From Coturnix japonica (taxonomy: Eukaryota; Chordata; Aves; Galliformes; Phasianidae), in NCBI RefSeq assembly GCF_001577835.2, contig NC_029521.1:24539527-24603526 (forward strand): 64,000 bases of DNA, written 5' to 3'. The notes beneath the pieces were generated by a model. The model was not told where the DNA came from. It saw nothing but the letters and a program-made list of their open reading frames with translations, and did not search any database. A program made the position numbers and the translations under genes. Below, one piece after another: positions 1-8,945 of this stretch. Each line of letters opens with the position of its first letter. The stretch's first letter is position 1.

Positions 1-2561
1 TTGCTATTACAAATAAACAAGCAACCTTGTGAACGGTGAAATAATTTTCACTATCTCAGCATGATTTTATGATAGAGAGAAGAAAAACATTCACATGTGA
101 CAAACAGCATAATCCAAACCAACAGAATCAAGGCCACCTAGAAATGGTCAGCAAAGGTGTCTCAAGCCAATGAGAAGAGTGGTTAGGAGGGGCAGGAGCA
201 TTACTTTCATCATTGGCTCTGACCATTTTCCCAGAGCAGAAGTCAACAATGTGTTTGCAGAAATATTCTGTCTATTTTAATGGCCACTTCAAAGGAACAT
301 TTTGACAAACTGATTTGTCAGTGATGCTCTAACAACTGATTTTTTACTTTCTTTGTATCCCTGTGAATAAAGACTATTAGGCTCTTATTAGTTGATTGAG
401 GTGAAACTTCAAGATGTCTCATCCTTCAGCTTTGGGCCAACACCCGAAGAATGGAATTTTAGTGCCTTCTAGAAATCTGGTGGTTTACCTGGTCACTGGT
501 ATGGGCAGGGAGGATACAGATACACTGAGATCTGCATCTGGTCACAGCTCTCATGAAGAACATGACCAGTCCTGGGGCTTTACCAAAGAGTCCAACCCAT
601 ACTTCAATGACTAGAGCTTAGCTGAACAGACTTGGCAGTGTGGGGCTTTGATTTTTCACTTAATCCTTGAAGGAACTAATGCCAGACCTCTTCACAAAGT
701 AAACACCACTCCAAGTTTACATGAGTCTGCATGGGCCAGACAGAGACAAAGTGCTTGCATTACAGCTGCGTTTTAATGACTATAAAATGATGCTGAACTA
801 TGCAAGTTCTTCCCCTCACTTCACATTCAGTTCATTATCACTTGTGTATCTTGTCTGGTTGGATATGAAGCTGGCAGCTGCCGTCTTAATTTTATGGCTC
901 TTTAAACAAAGATAAGGGAAATAACAGCACAAGTCTTCTCCTGTGTGTGTTTGGTAGCAACACAATAAACTAATTTGGGGAAACTGGTGAGCAACAAGCT
1001 AAACATGGGAACTGAGAGAATGGCAGTGGTTCAAATGTCTTAAAACACAGAACCTATACTTGACCCCCGGGGATGCTGCACACTGAAATCCAACCTGGAG
1101 AAGCCTGAATCCCGTGACTGCTCTGCACTCCTCAGAAATGTGAATTTTGGAAGCCTCATTTACACCTGACATCTGCCTTCTGCTCTCCATAGGGCAGCCC
1201 CACGCCACAACAAAAGTGTTCAGAAGTGGCTGTGCCAAGATGCCAGCAATTCTCTCACACCTACTGGAGGACTCCAGCATTCCACAAGGCAGCCAGGGCC
1301 CGGCATCACTTGGGCACAAGGTACCCTACCTACATCTGAGGTAGGAACCAGCCAGCAGTTTATTCTGTGGCAAGTGGCCTGCAGGAGATTTCACTCTATG
1401 CTGTGAATTGACTATATCTAAGATTAATATTAATGATGTCTAAACCTACATAGAAGTTTCCAGAACTAGGGATCTAACACATTTATCAGTGGTCCAAAAC
1501 AATGGGTTAAGAAAAAGACAACACAGAATAAGATCAAAGTTGTTCCATAGGTTTCCATACATTGATTTTTCAGCTTTTGGGTTGCCTGGTATAACATAAC
1601 ATCAACCTCACATAGCTCCGCATGTCGGCCCCCTCACATCGATGCATCCTACTGTTTTCTTTCTCTTTCAGCTAATCTTGTGATTACCCGCTCCAAATAA
1701 AAGCAGTTGGAGTCCCCACACTTTTTGGAGGGGTGCATCCCTCATTGCTTTAAAACAGCTTTGATCTATGCAAGGAGAGGTAAAGATAGCATCCACTTGA
1801 GCATGTGGCAGGGCGAGTCAATATGTTCTTAAGGGCTTGCTGAGAGGATGCACAGAACTACAAATGGATGCTAACAGGCAGCAATTACTGTTTGAAAAAT
1901 AAAATCTACAACTCAGCATCCCCCAAAAGCTTCAAAATGCACCCTTAATGCCACTAAAAGGGAATAACCCTTTCTCAAATGTTACAACACAGTATCAGCT
2001 ATTCAGAGCTCTTTCCCAGGGCACTGCCTTAAGTTAGCATGAACTGCAATTGACTTTTTTTTTTTTTGCTTAAAAAAATATTCCAGAGTGTATTTTCTCC
2101 CAGTGGGAGCTTTAATCCATTTCCCTACAGGATCTAAAGCCTTGGTCCTACATCTAGAGACATTCAGTCAGCAACACGGGGCCATCCAACTTCAAAGTCG
2201 CTCTGAGCCACGGCTGTGCTGCTAAATTCAGTCTTCTGCTATCTGGAACACATGCAGATTTTCTAAACATCTGAAAATGCTGGTTTCACCTCACACCATC
2301 TTTCTGCATGTCCCAGCCATTAGCCTGCATGCTGTAGTCCTCCATGACTAGAAAAGGAAGGAAAAGAATTCTTAGTGCATCAACTGTGCACTCAAACCAT
2401 TGTCATGCCTTTCCATTCCACCTCACATCCACACCTCAACAGGTGCTGGTAAGGATTCGCTTCATGTTCCATTGTCAATGCGAGATGGTATTTCCTAAAG
2501 CATTCAGCTTTCATTCTACAAGTGGGTAAGCTCTGATATGTGGTAGTAAATTATCTCCTTA
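1..2561. other. Intergenic DNA, no gene seen
   Basis: Upstream flank of ADRB1. Open frames are short (at most about 106 codons), lie in several frames and match no protein I recognise. No exon-like block with good splice sites, RNA gene or repeat family was identified. There are minor A/T tracts, such as a T run near 2056-2067. Confidence 0.6.
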
Positions 2562-2766
2562 CAGAATCACAGAACACTGGAAATGACCTCAAAGATCATC
2601 TAGTTGAACCCCAGTCCATCCCCACCGTGCCCGCTAACCATGTGTCTCAGTGCCACATCTCTCACATCTCTAGGGACAGTGATTCCCCACCTCCCTGGGC
2701 AGCCTGTGCCACTGCCTCACCACTCTGTCTGAGAAGAAATGTTTCCTAATACCCAATCTGAATATA
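2562..2766 (-). repeat. CR1 LINE, 3'-end fragment
   Basis: On the plus strand it begins with an ACAGAATCACAGAA-type motif, the reverse complement of the CR1 3' tail repeat. It continues with the typical 'ATCTAGTTGAACCCC' stretch and the 'CACCTCCCTGGGCAGCCTGTGCC' family region. It is therefore a minus-strand CR1 3' fragment of about 0.2 kb, 5'-truncated as most CR1 copies are. It is more diverged than the copies near 60-61 kb, so probably older. The short open frame at 2540-2749 falls inside this repeat and is not a gene. Confidence 0.85.
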
Positions 2767-5700
2767 TATAGCCAGCACGTTGAAGCAAGAATAGACTGGA
2801 AGGAAATCTCAGAGGGCTCCTAGACATCACTCCTGTGCTCTGATCTCTCAACCACATTCTCCTCCTATAAAGAAAGCCTCTGGCCATCACCAGTTTTCTG
2901 ATCTGCTGTAAAATGTTTCACTATCGCTCCCAAAGGAACTGCTGATGCTTAAAAAAGAGGCATCCTTAGTCAGACTGTTCTCACAGTGCCACTGTCTCAG
3001 TATTGGAGTCTGTACATCAGAATACCTGTAAATACAGAGAGAGACTTGGAAAATGAAGCACTTAAAGACAACTCTTAGTTATACTCTGGATGAAGATTAT
3101 ATCATTATTGCTCCCAATTAATACTAGTCTAGGCTGCAAATAAGAGAGATTAACTTTATGAACATTTTATCAGTAGCAAAATTAAAACTGCTTCCATAAA
3201 CACCAATTCTGGCTTGTTCTTGTACCAGAACTGTACATCAATTAAAAGTCTAGTCAACAACACCAGGAATCATGGAAATGCCAAAGTGTCACTGAGATAG
3301 GTGAAAAAGGAACTCCTCCAGAGTGAGATACAAACATGCTGAACTAAGGACCTCCTGTGAGGTGTATGGAGGAGGGAAAGGTAGAAACTATCGGCCAGAT
3401 AGGCAAGGAGCCTGCACTTCAGCTTCCTAAATTGGTATGACTCCCTTTCAGTTAGGTTTAAGTATGACAAGTACATACAGCCCAGCATGAGCGTCAAGTT
3501 TTACTCCCAGTACAAAGTTCTTTTGCTTTTACAAGTCTAAGTCTACTCTGTGAAAGAGGCTTATCTCCAAAGTAGTAACAGCCCCTGCCTTCATGCATCT
3601 AATGAGACATTAGTCCAGGACTCTACATTTGTTATAAGTTGTGGATAGGATTAAAAAAAAAAAAGGTCACAACCCTTATTAAATACAGGAAAAATAGAAA
3701 CCTGTCCTCAATCCTCAAAGAAAATCAGTCTTCACGATTTGCATCTATGAGGAGCGCTGGGAAAAAGGATCCTGGGTCCATTCCGGGAGGACTAAGCAGA
3801 GCTGAGCTCAGCAGGCTAACAGCCTTCTTCTGCAGTCTAACCTGCGAGCAGAAGCACCACACAGATTTCAGGAGATAAGGCCATCATCTTGGCTGTTCCT
3901 CTGCACCTTTTTGCTTGGAGTATGTATGGGAGAAAGACAGAGAATCACAGCCCATCTTTAATCACTTGAAGGTAATTAATGACTCAGCACTCTTGTAAGT
4001 GCCCGGCAAGGCTGGGTTATTGCAGTGGGCTCTCTCCATATCTGCATGCGTTCAGACCAGTTTAGATCTCTTCAAACTACTACTAAAAAATCTCTGTACA
4101 CGCTAACCAACCTGGGCACACCAAGGCTCAACAGGATCCCCCAAGGCATCCCAATATGCTCTCACTAACCCAATTCACCCTGCCACACATGTACCTCATG
4201 TCCCCATGGTGTCACGCCAATGGAATGGGGCTGGAAAGTACGTCCTCTTCTGGTATTAAATCCACTTGGATTACATTTTCATGGCATTGTTCAACTAAAA
4301 GCAGTTCTATACTGTGCTTGGAGCACTGTCACATGCAATCAAGAGATAATGTCAATGGAATTGCATGTTGTCACAGGAAAACAGTCTCCTGCTGCCACAG
4401 AAATGCCAAATTAAAGCTGAGGCATTTATGGAAAATAAACGTCAAGTCAAAGCCAAGATGTTTATTTTAAAAACAAGAGACATGGATCTCATGGCAACGT
4501 TCCATCGTGTCTCTGTTCCTCCAATAACAAATGTCCAATGTGAATGCAGCCAAATGACAGCTTCTTCCTGGGACAGAGCAGCCCGGGCGAAGCCTGATTG
4601 CTTCATGTGACGGCCTGCGGAGCTGTGTCTCATTTGCTTGTCTTCAGCTCAGGTTTTAGGGAAGCTGTCTGGATAACCAATACAAAACAGTTTCTTTGAT
4701 GTATGTTAAGTTTACAAAGGGATTTAGGAGGATAGAGAGAAGAAAACATGACAGCGAATGCATTCTTCCTTTGCCTTTACATGGTTCTCCAGAGAGGGAG
4801 GAAGGACAGTAACATGTAACTCACTGAGATCGATGGGAGTCCTTCCAGGCATTTCCGTGGGCTTTGCTTAATGCCTTAAAAGAACAAACAGCTGATATTT
4901 AAGCTGATATTATGTTATTAATGACAGTGCTATAATTCAATTGCAGTGAGGGTGTGACCGGACCAACACAAGGAAGATGCTGTCTGATCCAAAACTGAGA
5001 TTTTGAGCTTTATCAAGTCTAACCATAAGGGCCCAAGTGGTAAGAGTGGTAAAACTCCAGGTAACCTAATGGGACTGACATCCTTTCAGTCACTTCTATC
5101 ATTTTTGCCCTTTCATCATATTACCACTCACTAAATCTCCCTGTATTCACCCGTTCCTCTCCTTCCCTAACAATTTTCTCTTCCTCCAGCTACATTAAGA
5201 GATTATGTCTTCAACAAGCTGAAGTGGTCTCTTCACTCTGCTCCTTTGCCAGCCCCATCATCCTTCACTAAGCTCTCCCCAGACCTCTGCCAGATCCTCC
5301 CTCACCCACCAGCCACACAGGCCATATTGCTTGCAACATCAAACCGAGCTGTCCTAATTACTACCAGTGCTTTGAGTGGCTTTTTAAAATGACTTCCAAG
5401 GGAAAAATAAATTAGGTGCCCATTAAAAACCGTGATCTGGACAGCAAGTAGAAACAATTCAGTTCAGTTTTTTGAAGTCCCTCTCCTGCGCTGACATCCT
5501 TAAGTAAAATGCAAACAAAGGTCTGTGTTAAAATCATGCTAAGGAGCAGTGTGAAATTCAAGGAAAATTTGACTTCAAGGAGATTTGCAGAAGTAATGCT
5601 CTGAAAGGGGTTAAGCCTACAGTCAGTATTTGGCTGCAGGCTGGCAGTAAGGGCCAGAGGGATGTTCTGTACAGAAATCATAAATTTGCTTATTTTTCCC

Positions 5701-6100
5701 TTTGCAGATGCATTGTTTCCCAAAGACTTTCTGGCTCCAGCTCTGATCTGGCGTTCCACATTGACACTTGTTGAACCAACAGAGATACAAGGAAGCAGGG
5801 CAAGATGAGGCTGCTTCTGCTTCGTGGCATCCTCGCTGGCAATTTCCTTTACTCCTGCAGCCCTGAAGCTTATCTGCCTGTGGGGCAGGACGGGGTCTCC
5901 AGGTGGCAATCTGACAGCACAGCGCGATGGCAGAGAGCCGGCATTGTGGGGTGGCGGCTTGTTAACTATATAAGGATACTACAGCAATAAGTGATCTGAG
6001 CGGATGACAGATGATGCTCCATGATTAGCACTTCAAACAGCCGCACGGTACCCTCACGCTGCTTCCCACTGCCTGAGTGAGCTCGAGGAGTGCAAGACCG
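2767..6100. other. Intergenic DNA upstream of ADRB1
   Basis: No gene recognised. About 5090-5330 is strongly pyrimidine-rich on the plus strand. The 165-codon minus-strand frame at 5412-5909 resembles no known protein and has no supporting signals. The last few hundred bases before 6100 are probably proximal regulatory DNA of ADRB1 by position only. Confidence 0.5.
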
Positions 6101-6106
6101 TGAAAG

Positions 6107-6175
6107 TTTATAATGTGATTTTGTACTAAATTCACGCCCCTCGGTGCCGATTGGCTGCGGGGCGGGGCGGGGCGG
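6107..6175 (+). promoter_or_regulatory. ADRB1: ADRB1 core promoter: inverted CCAAT box and three overlapping GC boxes
   Basis: An inverted CCAAT box (ATTGG, 6150-6154) is followed directly by three overlapping GGGCGG boxes at 6160-6165, 6165-6170 and 6170-6175. A TATA-like TTTATAAT lies at 6107-6114. This arrangement, at the left edge of a CpG island covering the whole receptor exon, is what is expected of an adrenergic receptor promoter. The transcription start is not visible in sequence; a start just downstream of the GC boxes, about 6180-6210, is my inference. Confidence 0.6.
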
Positions 6176-6299
6176 TGCTGTTCGGCGGCGCGGTGCGGGG
6201 CCATGCGGATCCCGGGGCGGCGGCTGCTGCGGCGGCAGCGGCGGCGGCGCCGCCTTCCTGCCTGCCCGCGGTGCGGCGCGGCCGGAGCGCCCCGCAGCC

Positions 6300-7574
6300 A
6301 TGGGCGATGGGTGGCTGCCGCCCGACTGCGGCCCCCACAACCGCTCCGGAGGCGGCGGGGCGACGGCGGCGCCGACCGGGAGCCGTCAGGTGTCCGCCGA
6401 GCTGCTGTCGCAGCAGTGGGAGGCGGGCATGAGCCTGCTGATGGCACTGGTGGTGCTGCTCATCGTGGCCGGCAACGTGCTGGTGATCGCGGCCATCGGG
6501 CGCACGCAGCGGCTGCAGACGCTCACCAACCTCTTCATCACCTCGCTGGCTTGTGCCGACCTGGTGATGGGGCTGCTGGTGGTGCCCTTCGGGGCCACGC
6601 TGGTGGTGCGGGGCACCTGGCTGTGGGGCTCCTTCCTCTGCGAGTGCTGGACATCGATAGATGTGCTCTGCGTGACGGCCAGCATCGAGACCTTGTGCGT
6701 CATCGCCATCGACCGCTACCTGGCCATCACCTCGCCTTTCCGCTACCAGAGCCTGATGACCAGGGCTCGGGCCAAGGGCATCATCTGCACCGTCTGGGCC
6801 ATCTCCGCCCTGGTCTCTTTCCTACCCATCATGATGCACTGGTGGCGGGATGAGGACCCTCAGGCACTCAAGTGCTACCAGGACCCAGGCTGCTGCGACT
6901 TCGTCACCAACCGGGCTTATGCCATCGCCTCATCCATTATCTCCTTCTACATCCCCCTCCTCATCATGATCTTCGTGTACCTGCGGGTGTACCGGGAGGC
7001 CAAAGAGCAGATCAGGAAGATCGACCGCTGTGAAGGCCGGTTCTATGGCAGCCAGGAGCAGCCGCAGCCACCCCCTCTCCCTCACCACCAGCCCATCCTC
7101 GGCAACGGCCGCGCCAGCAAGAGGAAGACGTCCCGTGTCATGGCCATGAGGGAGCACAAAGCTCTGAAGACATTGGGTATCATCATGGGGGTGTTCACCC
7201 TCTGCTGGCTCCCTTTCTTCTTGGTGAACATTGTCAACGTCTTCAACAGAGACTTGGTGCCAGACTGGCTCTTTGTTTTCTTCAATTGGTTGGGCTACGC
7301 CAACTCTGCTTTCAATCCCATCATCTACTGCCGCAGCCCAGACTTCCGTAAGGCCTTCAAGAGGCTGCTCTGCTTCCCCCGCAAAGCCGACAGGCGGCTG
7401 CACGCAGGCGGCCAACCCGCCCCGCTGCCTGGGGGCTTCATCAGCACCCTGGGCTCCCCTGAGCACAGCCCAGGGGGGACGTGGTCCGACTGCAACGGGG
7501 GCACGCGGGGCGGCAGTGAGTCAAGCCTGGAGGAGAGACATAGCAAAACATCCCGCTCGGAGTCTAAGGTATAG
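6300..7574 (+). CDS. ADRB1: Beta-1 adrenergic receptor, main coding exon (424-residue unspliced form)
   Basis: Class A GPCR for adrenaline and noradrenaline, coupling to Gs at the plasma membrane. The 424-residue frame starts at an ATG in strong context (GCAGCCATGG); turkey beta-1 starts with the same [11 protein letters not shown]. Seven membrane segments can be placed. Seen residues are: N14 glycosylation site (NRS), D87 (2.50), D121 (amine-binding, 3.32), DRY at 138-140, ECL2 cysteines 192, 198 and 199 with C114 in TM3, S211/S212/S215 in TM5, the CWLP motif at 302-305, N310, N329, NPIIY at 339-343, and palmitoylation C358 after helix 8. Loop 3 carries a basic RASKRKTSR patch (271-279). The C-terminus is ESKV, as in mammals, a class I PDZ ligand. 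Compared with turkey from memory, I see I120 for L, G160 for V and H262 for Q. No intron interrupts this exon, as is usual for ADRB1. It could extend by splicing at codon 423 (see the alternative exon). Confidence 0.97.
   Translation: MGDGWLPPDCGPHNRSGGGGATAAPTGSRQVSAELLSQQWEAGMSLLMALVVLLIVAGNVLVIAAIGRTQRLQTLTNLFITSLACADLVMGLLVVPFGATLVVRGTWLWGSFLCECWTSIDVLCVTASIETLCVIAIDRYLAITSPFRYQSLMTRARAKGIICTVWAISALVSFLPIMMHWWRDEDPQALKCYQDPGCCDFVTNRAYAIASSIISFYIPLLIMIFVYLRVYREAKEQIRKIDRCEGRFYGSQEQPQPPPLPHHQPILGNGRASKRKTSRVMAMREHKALKTLGIIMGVFTLCWLPFFLVNIVNVFNRDLVPDWLFVFFNWLGYANSAFNPIIYCRSPDFRKAFKRLLCFPRKADRRLHAGGQPAPLPGGFISTLGSPEHSPGGTWSDCNGGTRGGSESSLEERHSKTSRSESKV
7566..7574 (+). promoter_or_regulatory. 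ADRB1: Alternative 5' splice site overlapping the last codon and stop of ADRB1
   Basis: The reading is AAG (Lys423), then GTA (Val424), then TAG (stop). The sequence AAG|GTATAG is a usable though weak 5' splice site. Unspliced RNA encodes ESKV and stops; RNA spliced here ends the exon after Lys423 in phase 0. The turkey protein of 483 residues diverges exactly after this lysine, which supports a working donor in galliforms. Confidence 0.75.
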
Positions 7575-7654
7575 GGGGGTGGGTCTGTGGGGCCGGCCAC
7601 GGCTGGGGAACGCAGGCAAGGGATGAGCGGGGAGAGAGCCCGTGTTTACTGATG

Positions 7655-7660
7655 AATAAA
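7655..7660 (+). terminator. ADRB1: Possible proximal poly(A) signal of unspliced ADRB1
   Basis: AATAAA lies 80 bases after the stop codon, with a run of A beyond it. It could end a short unspliced transcript encoding the ESKV form. A second AATAAA at 8333-8338 lies inside the putative intron. Usage cannot be judged from sequence. Confidence 0.35.
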
Positions 7661-8390
7661 AAAGCAGGTGAATTGTATCCGACATACCTCATCTGAACCT
7701 AAAGCAAACAGGAAGCCCACTGAGCAGAGAACGGAGCAAATAAACAGCCTGTCCCAAAGCTAACCAGGTTATATTTGGGTCGGAGGGAGGCTTAGCTGAG
7801 GCTGGGCTAGAGAAACGCTTTCCCAAGTCCCATCCCACGGGCGAGTTTTCCCCGGACAGTGCCGGTAGCTGCTGGAGCAGTGGGATGATCACAGCCCTGT
7901 GATGCTGTGATTCCATAGGGCTGGGCAGTGACTGGGGCTGCACCCCGAGGGCAGCAGCAGCTTGAGCTGTGACCCCGAAGGCTCCCGCAGCGGTCCTACA
8001 CACACGGCAACACAGCCGATCCCAGCCGTGAGGCTGGAGCTGCAGGTGCTCTGCGCCTCATCTGCTGCGAGAGCAGTCCAAAACCTGTGGTCGCTGTGTG
8101 TGCTCCCCTCTACTGCCGAGCAGAAGTGATGACAAAGTTAAGAAGCAGGAGCACAGATCTATTTTGAAAGGGAAAAAAAAACCAAACCCCGAACAACCCG
8201 AACTCTTCTGCTTTTGTTTTTTCCCCCCCCTCTGCATCAGCAACCAGTGAGTTGTTGTGCTTATCTCTTTGGCCAGACAATAGCGGTCAGGCTGGGAAAC
8301 TTCTACCTCAAACTGTGCATATTGTACAGGGGAATAAATGGGCCGTGTTTATATTAAACAGCGCATTTGCCTACCGTTAGGAGTATTTTA

Positions 8391-8422
8391 GGGGAAAGGG
8401 GAGGAGGAGGGGGGGGGGGGGG
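8391..8422 (+). repeat. G-rich tract with G-quadruplex potential, ending in 14 G
   Basis: GGGG AAA GGGG, then GGA repeats, then an uninterrupted run of 14 G at 8409-8422. It sits 20 bases upstream of the candidate CAG acceptor of the alternative ADRB1 exon, where a pyrimidine tract would normally be. Such a tract may influence splicing and is also a likely site of sequencing or assembly length error. Confidence 0.8.
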
Positions 8423-8442
8423 AGTTAATGAGCCTTCTGCAG

Positions 8443-8676
8443 CTTGTTTGTTGTAATTACGGATGGACAGGGGGGAAAAAAAAACTCACCCTGGCAACAA
8501 CAAGATTTTACTGCACATCTTTGGGAAACGGCAACAAAGCTGGGTTTTTTTGCACAGTATTAAGGATTGCAAAGTTATTTGAAGATGCTACTTGCACATG
8601 TCCACACACGCAAATTAAAGATGAAATGGAGGTTTCGACAACACCGAGCCTGCAAGTGATTTCTGGTTTTGTCTGA
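8443..8676 (+). CDS. ADRB1: Alternative C-terminal exon of ADRB1 (77 codons)
   Basis: Homologous to the 60-residue C-terminal extension of the 483-residue turkey beta-1 receptor, known to come from an alternatively spliced exon. Shared blocks are LATTRFYCT, then LGNG, FCTVLRI, and KLFEDATCTCPHT. The exon start is inferred: CTGCAG ends at 8442, and joining from 8443 to the donor after codon 423 keeps the frame, predicting a receptor of 500 residues. The turkey-like start (ATG at 8463) is preceded here by GG, not AG, and its frame stops early, so that site seems unusable. Residues 1-16 of the tail are therefore not turkey-like. After CPHT the frame also differs from turkey, giving a longer end, QIKDEMEV through ISGFV. 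Cysteine-rich; no clear membrane helix. Not proof of expression: the exon may be decaying here. Confidence 0.6.
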   Translation, partial: LVCCNYGWTGGKKKLTLATTRFYCTSLGNGNKAGFFCTVLRIAKLFEDATCTCPHTQIKDEMEVSTTPSLQVISGFV

Positions 8677-8945
8677 TCTGTTGTGGTTTTATTGAGAGAG
8701 TGACTTTTTATATTATTTTATGAAGGTACTGTAAATAGATCCGTATTATAAATTAAAATATCTGAAGGGACTTCTATTATTTTTATTTCCAAGTGCCCGC
8801 GTGAATCTGCTGTTATTTTAGCACTTGTGTGTCGTTTCCATTCTCCTCTCTGTGTGTGTTTTATAACCTATTTATACTCTGGTGCAATTTACTACTGTGT
8901 AAGTAATTAGTCGATGTGCAATAAATGCCATTGCAGCACAAGCAA
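8677..8945 (+). other. ADRB1: Putative ADRB1 3' UTR
   Basis: AT-rich stretch after the alternative exon's stop, with several ATTTA-like and TTATTTTA motifs (for example 8711-8721, 8775-8786 and 8866-8876). AU-rich elements are known to control beta-receptor mRNA stability; that these act so is inference. It ends soon after the poly(A) signal at 8920. Confidence 0.5.
8920..8925 (+). terminator. ADRB1: Likely distal poly(A) signal of ADRB1
   Basis: AATAAA followed within about 25 bases by a CA-containing stretch and a GT-rich element (GCGTGTCTC), the usual layout of a cleavage site. It would serve transcripts containing the alternative exon, or long unspliced ones. Confidence 0.6.

Noticed and set aside
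5412-5909. 165-codon minus-strand frame upstream of ADRB1
   Set aside because: No similarity to any family I recognise and no promoter or splice context.
6144-6299. Upstream extension of the ADRB1 frame by 52 codons
   Set aside because: It begins with GTG, lies in the promoter and leader, and is Gly/Arg-rich without similarity to receptor N-termini; the ATG at 6300 has a strong context and matches turkey.
6025-6447. Arg/Pro-rich antisense frames over the ADRB1 start
   Set aside because: Low-complexity product of CpG-island composition; no supporting signals.
6930-7466. 178-codon antisense frame within ADRB1
   Set aside because: A shadow of the GC-rich receptor exon; no recognisable protein.
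7873-7925. TGTGATTCCATAGGG stretch considered as a CR1 tail
   Set aside because: Lacks the neighbouring GGTTGGA...CCTTCCAACC region that defines CR1 3' ends.
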